The notes: generated by a model from the letters alone, not told the origin. A stretch of 64,000 nucleotides of DNA from Nocardioides bizhenqiangii (GCF_034661235.1 NZ_CP141059.1:2789501-2853500), one strand, 5' to 3'; counted from the first letter of the stretch, positions 10,301 to 19,111 are shown. A program made the numbers and translations.

Positions 10301-10992
10301 AGGTCCTTGCCGAGCCGCAGCAGGTCGTCGCGGACCCGCTTCTCGATGTCGATCCCGTGGTCCATCAGCTCGAGGAAGAAGCTGTCCTTGCCGAAGATCT
10401 CCTGGAACTCGGCGGCCGAGCGACGGGCCTCGTCGTACTGCCCGAGGCGCAGCCGGGTCTGGATCTCACCCGACGGGCAGCCGGTCGTGGCGATCAGGCC
10501 CTTGGCGTAGGTCTGGAGCAGCTCGCGGTCGGCGCGCGGCTTGTAGAAGAAACCCTCGAGGCTCGACCGGGACGAGAGCCGGAACAGGTTGTGCATGCCC
10601 TCGGTCGTCGCGGCCCACATCGTCATGTGGGTGTAGGCACCGCCTCCCGCGACGTCGTCGCCGCCCTCCTCGGCCCCGTTGAAACCGCCGCCCTTGCTCC
10701 ATTTGACTCTACGGCGCTCGGAGCGGTTGGTCTGCGGCGTGAGGTACGCCTCGAGCCCGATGATCGGGCGGATGTCGTGCTTCTTGGCCTTGGAGTAGAA
10801 GTCGTAGGCCCCGTGCAGGTTGCCGTGGTCGGTCATCGCGATCGACGACATGCCGAGGTCGCTCACCCGCGCGAAGAGGCCGTCGAGCAGCGACGCCCCG
10901 TCCAACATGGAGTACTCCGTGTGGACATGGAGGTGGACGAAATCAGATCGGTCCCCGGCGGCTGCCATCTGTGCTGAAGACTCCTCAGACAT
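7396..10992 (-). CDS. dnaE: DNA polymerase III alpha subunit DnaE
   Basis: About 1198 aa, the replicative C-family polymerase. An N-terminal PHP domain starts FVHLHVHTEYSMLDGASL with AMTDHGNLHG and later TNDSHY, carrying its metal-binding His/Asp set. The palm-domain catalytic aspartates lie in MPDFDIDFDERRR near residue 435, with MDFLGLRNLTVLDD further on. The fingers segment GKKKKEELDKQYAGF, helix-hairpin-helix region and a C-terminal OB fold (TVSGLVTAVQRKITKKGDPWA) follow. The frame opens at an ATG at 11034, but a TAGGCT box lies 1 nt before it. ATG 10992 (MSEESSAQ) or 10968 (MAAAGDRSDF) are the credible starts. No intein is seen. The length and PHP features fit the DnaE1 group. Confidence 0.96.
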   Translation of the reverse strand: MSEESSAQMAAAGDRSDFVHLHVHTEYSMLDGASLLDGLFARVSDLGMSSIAMTDHGNLHGAYDFYSKAKKHDIRPIIGLEAYLTPQTNRSERRRVKWSKGGGFNGAEEGGDDVAGGGAYTHMTMWAATTEGMHNLFRLSSRSSLEGFFYKPRADRELLQTYAKGLIATTGCPSGEIQTRLRLGQYDEARRSAAEFQEIFGKDSFFLELMDHGIDIEKRVRDDLLRLGKDLGIPPVATNDSHYNNPEDSDAHDALICVASGKRLSDTNRLKFDGGGYYIKSAAEMRELWADRFGMPEACDNTLLIAERCDVEFTESNGGYMARADVPAGEIEESWFVKEVWRGIESRYPGDRLTPEVKQRVAMELDVIASKGYCGYYLVVADFIQWSKDNGIRVGPGRGSGAGSIAAYALRITDLCPLEHGLIFERFLNPERPSMPDFDIDFDERRRTEVIQYVSDKYGSDRVAYIATFGRLKAKAAIKDAARVLDYGFAVSDRITKALPPDIMGKGVPLKEIFNSEHRRYGDGAEFRSLYEQDTDVRTIYQTAVGLEGQIRNWGVHAAGVIMSSEPLVDIVPIMARPQDGAVITQFDYPMCEALGLVKMDFLGLRNLTVLDDALDNIRANRGEEVVLEELTFDDPATYELMSAGDTLGVFQLDGGPMRALLRSMRPDKFADISAVGALYRPGPMGADSHNKYARRKTGREPIDPIHPELATALEPVLGETYGLIVYQEQVMEIAQVLAGFTLGQADNLRRAMGKKKKEELDKQYAGFQSGMLERGYSQGAITALWEILLPFSDYAFNKAHSAAYGVISYWTAYLKANYTAEYMAALLTSVKDDKDKMAIYLGECRRLKIQVLPPDVNESAKNFTPVGTDIRFGMTAIRNVGANVVEQVVAARESKGRYESFNDFLDKVPALVCNKRVIESLIKAGAFDDLKHRRRALVAIHETAVDQYVDIKRNEAIGQDSLFAGLDDLDGGDFGVSVTIPDLDEWDKTTLLGHERDMLGLYVSDHPLLGLEHVLAGTADCTIGELMTDEERPDQATVTVSGLVTAVQRKITKKGDPWAMITLEDLEGAIEVLLFPSAYQLASTHLVPDAIITVKGRLSRNKEQPELHAMEVTVPDLDTDNDGPVVISLPATRCTAPVIAQLKEVLGTHPGLTEVRLRLLTRDATKLMRLDDRLRVSPSPALFADLKQLLGPGCLAG

Positions 10993-11035
10993 CGTGGACG
11001 ACGGTCCTGAACAGGTGGGGTCGGGGAAGGGCATC

Positions 11036-11041
11036 AGCCTA
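11036..11041 (-). promoter_or_regulatory. Putative -10 box for dnaE
   Basis: TAGGCT on the minus strand in the divergent gap to the VOC gene. Transcription would start near 11030, giving a 5' leader of roughly 35-60 nt to either plausible dnaE start codon and excluding the ATG at 11034. No strong -35. Confidence 0.35.
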
Positions 11042-11096
11042 CGCGACCGATTGAGGCAGACTAGAAAGACCCACCGACAGAAACGGAGGAACCCCC

Positions 11097-11477
11097 ATGA
11101 CCGGCAGGATCGTCCACTTCGAGATCCCGTTCGACGACGGCGACCGCGCCCGCGACTTCTACGGCAACGTCTTCGGCTGGCAGCTCATGCACATGCCGGA
11201 GATGGACTACACGATGGCCATGACCGGCCCGTCCGACCCCGAGAGCGGACCGAGCGAGCCCGGGTTCATCAACGGCGGCCTGTTCCAGCGCGAGGAGGGC
11301 TTCACCGGCCCCGTCGTCGTCATCGACGTCCCTGACATCGACGCCGCGCTCGCGAGCGTCGAGGCGGCGGGCGGGAAGGTCGGGCGCCCCAAGGAGGCGG
11401 TCGGCGACATGGGGTTCGCTGCCTACTTCAGCGACACCGAGGGCAACTTGGTCGGCCTGTGGGAGACCGCGACCTGA
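11097..11477 (+). CDS. VOC-superfamily (glyoxalase-like) protein
   Basis: 126 aa. The first beta strand and helix IVHFEIPFDDGDRARDFYGNVFGW and the closing AYFSDTEGNLVGLWE are classic for single-domain vicinal-oxygen-chelate proteins that dimerise to form a metal site. The family spans glyoxalase I, dioxygenases and resistance proteins. No substrate can be named. GGAGGA sits 6 nt before the ATG. It ends head to tail with the convergent GNAT gene, separated by one nucleotide. Confidence 0.88.
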   Translation: MTGRIVHFEIPFDDGDRARDFYGNVFGWQLMHMPEMDYTMAMTGPSDPESGPSEPGFINGGLFQREEGFTGPVVVIDVPDIDAALASVEAAGGKVGRPKEAVGDMGFAAYFSDTEGNLVGLWETAT

Positions 11478-11478
11478 G

Positions 11479-11973
11479 CTACGAGGCCGAGGAGGGCGGC
11501 CGGGGACCCAGCCACTCCATCCGGATGTCCGGAGCGCGCTCTTCGTTGGTGGAGCCGTCGGTGTGCTCCCGCTCGACGAGGCCGTGCCGGGCGTAGAACC
11601 CTCGTGCGGGCGTGTTGGACTCGAACACCCACAGCGAGAAGCCCGCGGGACGGACCGACTTCGCCACGTCGAGCAGCGCGGAGCCGATCCCCTCGCCCTG
11701 CGCGTCCGGACGGACGTAGAGGGCGTCGAGCCAGTCGCCCTTGAGCTCGGCGAACGCGACGATGCCGCGGCCGTCCTCAGCCACCCAGCCTTCCCGCTCG
11801 CCCCCGACGGGGTCCAGGCCGGCGTAGAACGCGTGGACCTCGTGCGGCGGGTGGATCGACGGCGGCATCGCCGGGACGGCCGCGCCGCGCGCGGCGATGA
11901 ACAGGTCGGCCATCCCCGACAGGTCCTCGGTGGTGGCCGGCCGGATCGTCAGGTCGCCGTCAGTCGCTGTCAC
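11479..11973 (-). CDS. GNAT-family N-acetyltransferase
   Basis: 164 aa from a GTG that overlaps the upstream pseudouridine synthase gene by 14 nt; the open frame further upstream is a shadow of that gene. The acetyl-CoA motif A is [21 protein letters not shown] (R/Q-x-x-G-x-G/A) around residues 90-110, followed by [20 protein letters not shown], the typical motif B. The acceptor is unknown. Last gene of the long dcw-side transcription unit. Confidence 0.87.
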   Translation of the reverse strand: MTATDGDLTIRPATTEDLSGMADLFIAARGAAVPAMPPSIHPPHEVHAFYAGLDPVGGEREGWVAEDGRGIVAFAELKGDWLDALYVRPDAQGEGIGSALLDVAKSVRPAGFSLWVFESNTPARGFYARHGLVEREHTDGSTNEERAPDIRMEWLGPRPPSSAS

Positions 11974-12895
11974 GGATGACGTCGAGCGCGTGCTGGAGGT
12001 CGTCGGGATAGCCGGACTCGTACTCGACGTACTCGCCGCTCTCGGGGTGCTCGAACCCGAGGCGAACGGCGTGCAGCCATTGCCGGGTGAGACCGAGCCG
12101 TCGCGCGAGCACCGGGTCACCGCCGTAGGTGAAGTCGCCCACGCAGGGATGCCGCAACGCCGCCATGTGCACACGGATCTGGTGGGTGCGGCCGGTCTCG
12201 AGATGCACCTCGAGCAGGCTCGCGAAGCGGTGCGCCTCGAGCGTCTCGTAGTGGGTGACGCTGGCCCGGCCGTCGTCCATGACGGCGAACTTGTAGTCGG
12301 CGCCGGGGTGCCTGCCGATCGGCGCGTCGACCGTGCCCGAGAGCGGGTCGGGGTGGCCCTGCACGAGGGCGTGGTAGGTCTTGTCGACCGTCCGCTGCCG
12401 GAACGCGTTCTTGAGGATCGAGTAGGCGTGCTCGGACTTCGTGATGACCATGACGCCGGACGTGCCGACGTCGAGGCGCTGGACGATGCCCTCGCGTTCC
12501 TTGGCGCCCGAGGTCGAGATCCGGAAGCCGGCCCCGGCGAGGTGTCCGACGACGGTCGGGCCGCGCCAGCCGGGGGAAGGGTGCACGGCGACGCCCACGG
12601 GCTTGTCGATCACCACGATGGCGGGGTCGTCGTGGATGATCTTGATCCCCTCGACGATCTCGGGGACGACCTCGAGGGGGTCCGACTCCGCCGGGATCTC
12701 GACGTCGAGCACCGCGCCCTGGAGCACCCGCTCGCTCTTGCTGACTCCCACGCCGTCGAGGTGCACCCGGCCCTCGGCGATCAGCGCCGCGGCGCGCGAC
12801 CGGGAGAGTCCGAACAGCTGGGCCAGCGCGACGTCCACCCGCTGCCCGTCCAGCCCGTCGGGGACCCGCAGGCTCCGGTGGTCGACGGCGTTCAC
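11960..12895 (-). CDS. rluD: RluA/RluD-family rRNA pseudouridine synthase
   Basis: 311 aa. An N-terminal S4 RNA-binding domain ([21 protein letters not shown] and [11 protein letters not shown]) is followed by the catalytic domain with [17 protein letters not shown], holding the catalytic Asp, and [10 protein letters not shown]. The family isomerises uridines in 23S rRNA; RluD-like is the best guess, and exact target positions are not readable. The GTG start overlaps the lspA stop as GTGA; the frame extends upstream but only as a shadow of lspA. lspA-rluD pairing is common in bacteria. Confidence 0.95.
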   Translation of the reverse strand: MNAVDHRSLRVPDGLDGQRVDVALAQLFGLSRSRAAALIAEGRVHLDGVGVSKSERVLQGAVLDVEIPAESDPLEVVPEIVEGIKIIHDDPAIVVIDKPVGVAVHPSPGWRGPTVVGHLAGAGFRISTSGAKEREGIVQRLDVGTSGVMVITKSEHAYSILKNAFRQRTVDKTYHALVQGHPDPLSGTVDAPIGRHPGADYKFAVMDDGRASVTHYETLEAHRFASLLEVHLETGRTHQIRVHMAALRHPCVGDFTYGGDPVLARRLGLTRQWLHAVRLGFEHPESGEYVEYESGYPDDLQHALDVIRDSD

Positions 12896-13470
12896 GTGTC
12901 GTCCTCGACGTCGTGGTCGGGCCGGGTCCCGTCCATCCGGATCCCTCGGAACACCTGGAGGAGGATCAGGCCGGCGCCGACGTTGATGGCGATGTCGGCA
13001 ACGTTGAAGATCGGCCAGTTCGGCAGCTGGAGGAAGTCGATGACGTGCCCACGGAAGGGGCCTGGCTCGCGGAGCATCCGGTCGGTCAGGTTGCCGGTGA
13101 TACCGGCCAGCAGCGCACCGAGGCCCGCAGCCCAGACGGGGTCGACCACCTTCCGGCTCACGCCGAGCACGACCACCGTCGCCACGATCGCGAGACACGA
13201 CAGACCGACGGTGAACCCGGTGCCGAGCGAGAACGCGGCGCCCGGGTTGCGCGTGAGGTGCAGCTGCAGGAGCTCGCCGACGACCTTGACGTCGTCACGG
13301 CCGGTGAGGTGCTCGACCGCGGCCCGCTTGGACAGCTGGTCGGTGACGTAGATGACGACCGCGACGACCGCGAACACGGTCCACGCGCGACTACTGGTCA
13401 GCACGGTCCGCCGGGGGCCGGCAGGGCCGCTGTCGCTGCTGTCTACCGACGTTCCTCGCGCTGCTTGCAT
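12892..13470 (-). CDS. lspA: Lipoprotein signal peptidase LspA
   Basis: 192 aa, aspartic peptidase that cleaves the signal peptide of diacylglyceryl prolipoproteins in the membrane. Four membrane spans are visible. Conserved boxes are [38 protein letters not shown] and [11 protein letters not shown]; the two catalytic aspartates are in GNLTDR and NVAD. GNLTDR has Thr where Ile is usual. The ATG at 13470 lies 28 nt inside the end of the DksA-like gene. A longer open frame upstream is not lspA but the antiphase reading of the Lys/Ala tail. Confidence 0.95.
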   Translation of the reverse strand: MQAARGTSVDSSDSGPAGPRRTVLTSSRAWTVFAVVAVVIYVTDQLSKRAAVEHLTGRDDVKVVGELLQLHLTRNPGAAFSLGTGFTVGLSCLAIVATVVVLGVSRKVVDPVWAAGLGALLAGITGNLTDRMLREPGPFRGHVIDFLQLPNWPIFNVADIAINVGAGLILLQVFRGIRMDGTRPDHDVEDDT

Positions 13471-14519
13471 GGCATGCACAGTGTGGCACGCGGAAACGCC
13501 ATCAACCGCATCTTCCCGATCGCGTTGCCGCACGACTCGCACACGCCGTAGGTGCCGTCCTCGATCCGCGCGAGGGCCCGGTCGATCTGGGCCAGCTTCT
13601 CCCGTTCGTGGTTGAGGACGGTCAGTTCGTGGTCCCGCTCGAAGCTGGTCGCGCCGAGGTCCGCCTGGTCCTGGCCGGCGCCGTCCCCGGCGTCGCGCAG
13701 CAGGCCGGACAGGTCCTCCTCCTGCTCGGCGACGATCTGACCGCTGTGCTCGCGCTGCTCGTGGAGCTCGGCGAGCACCTCGGCCAGCTCGGCCTTCGAC
13801 CACGCCTCCTCCCCCTCGAGGACGACCAGGCTGCTGGCGCCGGCCTTCCTGGCCGGCGCGGCCTTCGTGGCCGATGCCTTCCTGGCGGGCGCAGCCTTCT
13901 TGGCGGGCGCAGCCTTCTTGGCGGGCGCAGTCTTCTTGGCGGGCGCAGTCTTCTTGGCGGGCGCAGTCTTCTTGGCCGGCGCAGCCGTCCTCGCGGGCGC
14001 TGCCTTCTTGGCCGGCGCGGCCGGCGCTGCCTTCTTGGCCGGCGCTGCCTTCTTGGCCGGCGCTGCCTTGGTGGCGGCCTTCTTGGTCGGAGCGGCCTTC
14101 TTCACGGGCGCTGCCTTCTTCTTCGCCGGAGCCTTCTTCGCGGGCGCTGCCTTCTTGGTCGCCGCAGTTTTCTTCGCCGGAGCCTTCTTCGCGGGCGCTG
14201 CCTTCTTGGTCGCCGCAGTTTTCTTCGACGCAGTCTTCTTCGCCGTCGCTGCCTTCTTGGTCGGCGTGGCCTTCGCCGGAGCCTTCTTCGCCGGAGCCTT
14301 CTTCGCCGGAGCCTTCTTCGCCGGAGCCTTCTTCGCCGAAGCCTTCTTCGTGGCCGGGACGGCGGCCTTCTTCGCAGACGTCGCCTTCTTCCCCGCAGAC
14401 GTGGCGTTCTTCGCCGGCGCCGCCTTCTTCGCGGCCGAATCCGGGCGTCGGCGGCCGATCATCTTGCCGGCCGCGGACACCGTGCGCCCTGCCAACGACT
14501 TCTTCGTGGTGCGGGCCAT
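13443..14519 (-). CDS. DksA/TraR-type zinc-finger protein with a long Lys/Ala/Pro tail
   Basis: 358 aa. The C-terminal part (about 245-358) is a DksA/TraR-like protein: acidic coiled coil ([34 protein letters not shown]) and a four-cysteine zinc finger, CESCGN then CMPCKQ. Residues about 30-235 are almost only Lys, Ala, Pro and Thr in imperfect [14 protein letters not shown] units, like histone H1/HU tails of actinobacteria. DksA proteins bind RNA polymerase through the secondary channel; the tail should bind DNA or RNA. That combination is an inference, and tail length is likely variable between strains. It has its own promoter (TTGGTG-N17-TACCCT) and a strong site GGAGGAGG 7 nt before the ATG. 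Confidence 0.9.
   Translation of the reverse strand: MARTTKKSLAGRTVSAAGKMIGRRRPDSAAKKAAPAKNATSAGKKATSAKKAAVPATKKASAKKAPAKKAPAKKAPAKKAPAKATPTKKAATAKKTASKKTAATKKAAPAKKAPAKKTAATKKAAPAKKAPAKKKAAPVKKAAPTKKAATKAAPAKKAAPAKKAAPAAPAKKAAPARTAAPAKKTAPAKKTAPAKKTAPAKKAAPAKKAAPARKASATKAAPARKAGASSLVVLEGEEAWSKAELAEVLAELHEQREHSGQIVAEQEEDLSGLLRDAGDGAGQDQADLGATSFERDHELTVLNHEREKLAQIDRALARIEDGTYGVCESCGNAIGKMRLMAFPRATLCMPCKQREERR
13835..14435 (-). repeat. Tandem AKKAP-coding repeats
   Basis: Roughly 600 bp of imperfect short tandem repeats, units of 12-18 bp such as GCGCCCGCCAAGAAG, in frame inside the DksA-like gene. One 48-nt block is repeated almost exactly (near 14104-14165 and 14165-14225 on the plus strand). 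It codes the Lys/Ala/Pro tail and is prone to slippage or length change. Confidence 0.85.
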
Positions 14520-14573
14520 GCTCGGGCCTCCTCCGGACCGTGTCGCCCGCGGCGGTGGCGACGGGCTGCACGG

Positions 14574-14602
14574 AGGGTAGCCGTTGCGACGTTCGTCACC
14601 AA
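14574..14602 (-). promoter_or_regulatory. Promoter of the DksA-like gene
   Basis: -35 TTGGTG (14602-14597), 17-nt spacer, -10 TACCCT (14579-14574) on the minus strand, about 55 nt upstream of the ATG. Spacing and both hexamers fit a housekeeping sigma promoter. It separates the DksA-like/lspA/rluD unit from divIVA. Confidence 0.6.
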
Positions 14603-14640
14603 GGTGCCACTCCGCGATGTGGGCCGCGGATGAAATGACC

Positions 14641-14669
14641 TCGGCCGACCCGCACAGCGGGTCGGCCGA
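14641..14669 (-). terminator. Rho-independent-type hairpin after divIVA
   Basis: A perfect 12-bp inverted repeat, TCGGCCGACCCG / CGGGTCGGCCGA, with a 5-nt loop (CACAG), starts 30 nt after the divIVA stop. On the minus strand it is followed by GGTCATTTCATC, only a weak T run, as is common in high-GC genomes. Confidence 0.8.
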
Positions 14670-14698
14670 TGCCGATGCGTGTGAACGCGACCGTCAGG

Positions 14699-15460
14699 TC
14701 AGCGCTCCTCCTCGCCGAGGATGGACCGGAGCCGCTTCGGCGCCGGCGAGTCGTCGGTCGGAGCGACCGTGTCGCCCGGGGCCTGCAGCGCTTCGAGCTG
14801 CTGGGTGAAGTAGCTCTTGAGCCGCGAGCGGTACTCGCGCTCGAACGAGCGCAGGTTCTCGACCTCGACGCTGAGCTTGTCGCGCTCCTTCTCCAGGTCG
14901 GAGAAGAGCTGGGCGCGACGCTCGGCAGTCTCGGCGTCGAGCATCTCGGCCCGGGTGCGGGCGTCGGACTCCACGCGGTCCGCCTTGCCCTTCGACTCGT
15001 TCTCGAGCCGCTCGGCCTTGGTGCGCGCCTCGCCGACGATGCGGTCGGCCTCGTTCTTCGCGTCCTCGACCAGCTCGTCGGCGTTGCGGGTCGCGATCTC
15101 GAGCAGCCGCGCCGCGGCGTTGGACGCCTCGGGGACGGTCTCCACCCGGATGGTCTCGAGGCCACCGGGGATCTCGACGGGCGCGGTCACCGGCGCGGGA
15201 GTCTCGGCGACAGGGGCCGGGGGCTCGGGCGCGGGAGCCTCCCGTACGGCGGTGAGCTGGGTCGGCGCGGGCTCGAACGACGGCGAGCCCGACTGGGCCG
15301 CAGCAAGCTTCGCACGCAGTTCGTCGTTCTCGGCGGTCAGGCGAGCGAGCTCGGCCTCCACCTCGTCGAGGAACTGGTCGACCTCACCCATGTCGTAGCC
15401 CTCGCGGAGCCGGACGGGGGTAAAGCGCTTGTTGCTCACGTCCTCGGGCGTCAGCGGCAT
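14699..15460 (-). CDS. divIVA: Polar growth and division protein DivIVA/Wag31
   Basis: 253 aa. The N-terminal lipid-binding segment MPLTPEDVSNKRFTPVRLREG is the typical actinobacterial DivIVA start, followed by the first coiled coil (VDQFLDEVEAELARLTAENDELR), a Pro/Ala/Glu-rich linker (about 85-125) and a long second coiled coil. The ATG at 15460 has AGGTGAGG upstream; the frame opens at 15526 but without family similarity. In actinobacteria this protein marks poles or septa and directs wall growth. It follows sepF and yggT and is closed by a strong hairpin. Confidence 0.95.
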   Translation of the reverse strand: MPLTPEDVSNKRFTPVRLREGYDMGEVDQFLDEVEAELARLTAENDELRAKLAAAQSGSPSFEPAPTQLTAVREAPAPEPPAPVAETPAPVTAPVEIPGGLETIRVETVPEASNAAARLLEIATRNADELVEDAKNEADRIVGEARTKAERLENESKGKADRVESDARTRAEMLDAETAERRAQLFSDLEKERDKLSVEVENLRSFEREYRSRLKSYFTQQLEALQAPGDTVAPTDDSPAPKRLRSILGEEER

Positions 15461-15541
15461 GACCTCACCTATCTTTGGTACTGGGACTTGACTGTCCCGC
15501 GAACAATAGCGCCTGAGCAGCGCCAACTGAGACTCGGCGAC

Positions 15542-15835
15542 TCACGTGAAGAAGATCTGACGGTTAACGGCTAGCGCCACATAAGCCAGGATCATCACCA
15601 GGATGAAGCTCAGGTCCAGCGCGAAATTGCCGATGCGGATCGGTTTGACCACACGCCCGAGCGCCTTGATCGGTGGATCGGTGATCGAGTAGACGATCTC
15701 GAGCAGCACGAGCAGCACTCCTCGCGGCTCCCACGACCGAGCGAAGACCTGCACCCAGTCGACGATGAACCGGATCCAGAGCAGCCCGATGAAGGTCCAG
15801 AGGACACCCTCGATGATCTGGCCAGCGAGCGACAA
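15542..15835 (-). CDS. YggT-family membrane protein
   Basis: 97 aa with two hydrophobic spans (about residues 8-28 and 70-92) around the conserved SITDPPIKALGRVVKPIRIGNFALDLSF region; DPP and the basic PIR segment are the family signature. The start is a TTG chosen because AGGA lies 7 nt before it and no ATG/GTG gives the full first helix. YggT genes between sepF and divIVA are a conserved arrangement. The role is not settled; osmotic tolerance and division have been proposed. Confidence 0.88.
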   Translation of the reverse strand: MSLAGQIIEGVLWTFIGLLWIRFIVDWVQVFARSWEPRGVLLVLLEIVYSITDPPIKALGRVVKPIRIGNFALDLSFILVMILAYVALAVNRQIFFT

Positions 15836-15907
15836 AGACAGTTCCTAGCGGTGGCTGATGGGACTGCGGTGATCCTAGGGGGCTGCCCCCAACGGCCGGA
15901 TGTCGCC

Positions 15908-16402
15908 CTAACTCTGATTAAAGAAACCGCCTTCGGCGATCCGCTGCTTGTCGGCGGCCGCCACCGTGACGTTGGGCGGGGACAGCAGGAACACCTTGGC
16001 GGTCACCCGCTCGATGCTGCCGCGGGTGGCGAAGATCAAGCCGGCAGCGAAGTCGACGAGCCGCTTGGCGTCGGCGTCGTTCATCTCCGAGAGGTTCATG
16101 ATCACCGGCGTGCCGTCGCGGTACTGCTCCCCCACGGCCCGCGCCTCGTTGTAGGTGCTCGGGTGCAGGGTCGTGATCCGCGACAGCTCGGCCACCACGC
16201 CGACGGCGGGGGCAGGGGTCGACCGCCGACGCTCGTTGATGTCGGCGACGGACGCAGAGCGCGCGCGGGGCGCTCGATCCGGACGGGCCTCGCGAGCCGG
16301 GGCGGTCTCCTGGGCGTCGTACCCGTCGCCGTCGAACTCGTCGTAACCGGTGTCCTCGAGCAGGCCGAGGTATTCACCGATCCTGCGCATCGCACCGCTC
16401 AT
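15908..16402 (-). CDS. sepF: Cell division protein SepF
   Basis: 164 aa. The N-terminal amphipathic membrane-binding segment [17 protein letters not shown] is followed by an acidic/Arg-rich linker and the C-terminal globular domain ([46 protein letters not shown]) that binds the FtsZ C-terminal peptide. SepF is the main FtsZ membrane anchor in actinobacteria lacking FtsA and ZipA, and no ftsA is present in this cluster. GGAGG lies 8 nt before the ATG. Confidence 0.96.
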   Translation of the reverse strand: MSGAMRRIGEYLGLLEDTGYDEFDGDGYDAQETAPAREARPDRAPRARSASVADINERRRSTPAPAVGVVAELSRITTLHPSTYNEARAVGEQYRDGTPVIMNLSEMNDADAKRLVDFAAGLIFATRGSIERVTAKVFLLSPPNVTVAAADKQRIAEGGFFNQS

Positions 16403-16472
16403 GGCTGTTGCCTCCGCCTTGTCTTCTTGGCTTTGCGCCCCGGGAGGGACGCCGCATGGCTTGTTGTGGACA

Positions 16473-17195
16473 TTACTGGACCGAGGGCCTCGATCCGAGG
16501 ACCGCGGTGCCGACGCGCACGTGTGTCGCGCCGGCGTGGATCGCGGCCTCGAGGTCGCCGCTCATCCCGGCCGACAGCCAGTCGGCAGAGGGGTGATCGA
16601 CGAGGAAGTCACGGCGTACGTCGGACAGCCGGGCGAACGCCTGCGCAGGGTCCTCGTCGAGCGGGGCGACCGCCATCAGGCCACGGAGCCGGAGCACGCC
16701 CGCGGCCTCCACGAGCTCGGCCAGGGCCGGCAGGTCGGCGGGGTCGGCACCGGCGCGCCCGGCCCGGTCGGGCGGGTCGAGACTGACCTGCAGCAGCACG
16801 TCGATCGGATGGGAGCGGTCGTGAGCGCCGGCATCGAGCCGGGCGACGAGCTTGGCGCGGTCGACGGAGTGCACCACGTCGGCATACGCCGCGACCGCCG
16901 CGGCCTTGTTGCTCTGCAGGCCGCCGACGAAGTGCCAGCGCAGGTCCGGTCCCCCGGGACGTCTCAGGTCCGCGCACTCCCGGTGCTTGGCCTCGGCCTC
17001 CTGGTGGCGGTTCTCGCCGACGTGGGTGACGCCGAGCTCGGCGAGCAGCCGGACGTCGGACGCCGGGAAGAACTTGGTGACGACGACGAGGGTCACCTCG
17101 TCGGCGTCGCGCCCTCCGGCCGCGCACGCGGTGGCGATCCGCTCCCGCACCGCGCCGAGGTTGGCGGCGATCTCGGCCCGTCGTGAGGAGCTCAT
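16473..17195 (-). CDS. YggS/PLPBP-type pyridoxal-phosphate homeostasis protein
   Basis: 240 aa. A single-domain alanine-racemase-like barrel: [16 protein letters not shown] with the PLP lysine (TK), [40 protein letters not shown] and [13 protein letters not shown] with VRVGTAVLG at the phosphate site. It has no known catalytic reaction and is thought to carry and balance PLP. The ATG overlaps the pgeF stop as ATGA; sequence before it in the same frame is shadow. yggS between ftsZ/pgeF and sepF is a conserved actinobacterial order. Confidence 0.95.
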   Translation of the reverse strand: MSSSRRAEIAANLGAVRERIATACAAGGRDADEVTLVVVTKFFPASDVRLLAELGVTHVGENRHQEAEAKHRECADLRRPGGPDLRWHFVGGLQSNKAAAVAAYADVVHSVDRAKLVARLDAGAHDRSHPIDVLLQVSLDPPDRAGRAGADPADLPALAELVEAAGVLRLRGLMAVAPLDEDPAQAFARLSDVRRDFLVDHPSADWLSAGMSGDLEAAIHAGATHVRVGTAVLGSRPSVQ

Positions 17196-17899
17196 GGGAT
17201 CCACACCAGCCCGGCGAACCGACCCGCCCGGGCGCCGTCGCGCCGGAAGGAGTGAAGGGTCTCGTCCTCGAGCGTGCAGCGGCCGACGCGCACCGCCGGC
17301 ACCCCCGCGGCTGCCAGCTGGGCCTCGATGCCGGCGCCGAGGTCGAGCGCGGGTGTGCCCCAGGAGGTCTCCGACATCGCGGCCGGCACGACGGCGCCCA
17401 CCTCGCGGCGCATCGACTCCGGCACCTCGTAGCAGCGACCGCACACGTGCGGGCCGATCCACGCGCGGACGTCCGCAGCGCCCAGCGAGCGCATCCGCTC
17501 GACGGTCTTGCCCACGATGTCGAGGGCCATGCCGAGCCGGCCGGCGTGGGCTGCGCCGATCACCCCGGCCCCGGGGTCGGCGAGGACGACCGGGACGCAG
17601 TCCGCCACCCGGACCATCAGGCCGGTGCGGGGTCGGGTGGTGACCAGCGCGTCGGCGCTCGGCACGTCGTCGGACGGGCCGGCCGGCGGCTCGTCGACGA
17701 CGGTCACGATGTCGGCGCCGTGCACCTGGCTCAGCCGGGCGAACGGGACGCCGGTCGCCTCCACGACGGTGGCGAGGGCCAGGGCGAAGCCGTCCTTCTC
17801 CCCCTGGAGGTCGACCGTTGCGTCCGTGAACGCGACCTCGACCCGGACCCCGTCAAGGAGGTCCGGGTCGAGGGCGCAGGTGTCACGGAAGGCGAACAC
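17192..17899 (-). CDS. pgeF: Peptidoglycan editing factor PgeF (YfiH/laccase-domain family)
   Basis: 235 aa, GTG start. Family boxes are RLSQVHGADIVTV, SADALVTTRPRTGLMVRVADCVPVVLAD, GVIGAAHAGRLGM and IGPHVCGRCYEVPE, which hold the zinc-binding His/Cys/His. YfiH in E. coli removes wrongly added L-Ser from UDP-MurNAc, and the family also includes purine nucleoside phosphorylase-like enzymes, so editing is inferred. The gene sits 27 nt after ftsZ, its usual place in actinobacteria. Confidence 0.93.
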   Translation of the reverse strand: MFAFRDTCALDPDLLDGVRVEVAFTDATVDLQGEKDGFALALATVVEATGVPFARLSQVHGADIVTVVDEPPAGPSDDVPSADALVTTRPRTGLMVRVADCVPVVLADPGAGVIGAAHAGRLGMALDIVGKTVERMRSLGAADVRAWIGPHVCGRCYEVPESMRREVGAVVPAAMSETSWGTPALDLGAGIEAQLAAAGVPAVRVGRCTLEDETLHSFRRDGARAGRFAGLVWIP

Positions 17900-17926
17900 G
17901 AAGTCGGCCGCCCAGCAGGTCGGGAC

Positions 17927-19111
17927 TCACTTCAGGAAGTCCGGCACATCCAGCTCGTCGTCGTCGAACTGCATCGGCGCCACTGCCGGCCGCGCCCCCA
18001 CGGGGACGGCCTGCTCGGCGGGCGCCTGCTGGGCGGGGGCCTGCTCCTCCGCGGCGGGCTCGGCGTCGCGGCGGTTGGCCACGGCGGCGCGCATCTCTTC
18101 CTGGGTCTGCTGGGGACGGGCGTCGCGACGGAGCGAGCTGCCCAGCTCGCGCTTCTTCGGCGGGGTGCCGCCGTCGAAACCGGCCGCGATGACGGTGATC
18201 CGGACCTCGTCGCCGAGCGCGTCGTCGATGATCGCGCCGAAGATGATGTTGGCGTCGGCGTGCACCGCCTCCGCCACCATGCCGGCCGCCTGGCTGATCT
18301 CGAAGATGCCGAGGTCGGAGCCCCCGGCGACCGAGAGGAGCACGCCGTGCGCACCGTCGATCGAAGCCTCGAGCAGCGGACTGCTCACCGCCATCTCGGC
18401 CGCCGCGATCGCGCGGTCCTCACCGCGCGCCGAGCCGATGCCCATCAGCGCCGAGCCGGCGTTGCTCATGACGGCCTTGACGTCGGCGAAGTCGACGTTG
18501 ATCAGGCCGGGGGTGGTGATCAGGTCGGTGATGCCGGAGACACCCTGCAGCAGCACCTGGTCGGCCTGGCGGAACGCGTCCATGACCGACACGTTGCGGT
18601 CGGAGATCTGGAGCAGCCGGTCGTTGGGGATCACGATGAGGGTGTCGACCTCCTCGCGGAGCCGTTCGATGCCCTCGTCGGCCGCCTTCTTGCGGCGCGC
18701 GCCCTCGAACACGAACGGTCGGGTCACGACCCCGATGGTCAGCGCGCCGAGCGAGCGGGCGATGCGGGCCACCACCGGCGCCCCGCCGGTGCCGGTGCCG
18801 CCGCCCTCACCCGCGGTCACGAACACCATGTCGGCCCCCTTGAGGACCTCCTCGATCTCCTCGGCGTGGTCCTCGGCAGCCCGTCCGCCCACGTCGGGGT
18901 TGGCGCCGGCGCCTAGCCCGCGGGTCAGCTCACGTCCGATGTCGAGCTTGACGTCGGCGTCGCTCATGAGCAGCGCCTGCGCGTCGGTGTTGATCGCGAT
19001 GAACTCGACGCCCTTGAGGCCGACCTCGATCATCCGGTTCACGGCGTTGACCCCGCCGCCACCGATGCCTACGACCTTGATGATGGCCAGGTAGTTCTGT
19101 GCAGCAGCCAC
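17927..19111 (-). CDS. ftsZ: Cell division protein FtsZ
   Basis: 394 aa, tubulin-like GTPase that forms the Z ring. It has [17 protein letters not shown], the GTP-binding signature [17 protein letters not shown], the T7-loop [11 protein letters not shown], and after a Gln/Pro/Ala-rich linker (about 335-385) the C-terminal peptide [10 protein letters not shown] that binds SepF/FtsW. The start is a GTG preceded by GAGAGGGGAAG. A TTGACA hexamer and a 7-bp inverted repeat lie 40-70 nt upstream, so ftsZ can be expressed apart from the upstream wall genes. Confidence 0.99.
   Translation of the reverse strand: MAAAQNYLAIIKVVGIGGGGVNAVNRMIEVGLKGVEFIAINTDAQALLMSDADVKLDIGRELTRGLGAGANPDVGGRAAEDHAEEIEEVLKGADMVFVTAGEGGGTGTGGAPVVARIARSLGALTIGVVTRPFVFEGARRKKAADEGIERLREEVDTLIVIPNDRLLQISDRNVSVMDAFRQADQVLLQGVSGITDLITTPGLINVDFADVKAVMSNAGSALMGIGSARGEDRAIAAAEMAVSSPLLEASIDGAHGVLLSVAGGSDLGIFEISQAAGMVAEAVHADANIIFGAIIDDALGDEVRITVIAAGFDGGTPPKKRELGSSLRRDARPQQTQEEMRAAVANRRDAEPAAEEQAPAQQAPAEQAVPVGARPAVAPMQFDDDELDVPDFLK

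Noticed and set aside
7228..10977. 1249-codon plus-strand open frame opposite dnaE
   Set aside because: It mirrors the dnaE frame, is Val/Asp/Arg/Leu-rich as expected for the complement of high-GC genes, and has no recognisable domain.
11034..11036. ATG at 11034 as dnaE start
   Set aside because: A TAGGCT -10 box ends 1 nt before it, so transcription should begin inside or after this codon; no ribosome-binding site.
13835..14435. CRISPR-like periodicity
   Set aside because: Units are 12-18 bp with no spacers and are in frame as AKKAP codons.
13867..14580. Hydrophobic Ala/Phe/Gly repeat frame opposite the DksA-like gene
   Set aside because: [14 protein letters not shown] repeats are the complement of the AAGAAG-rich Lys/Ala coding repeats, not a membrane protein.
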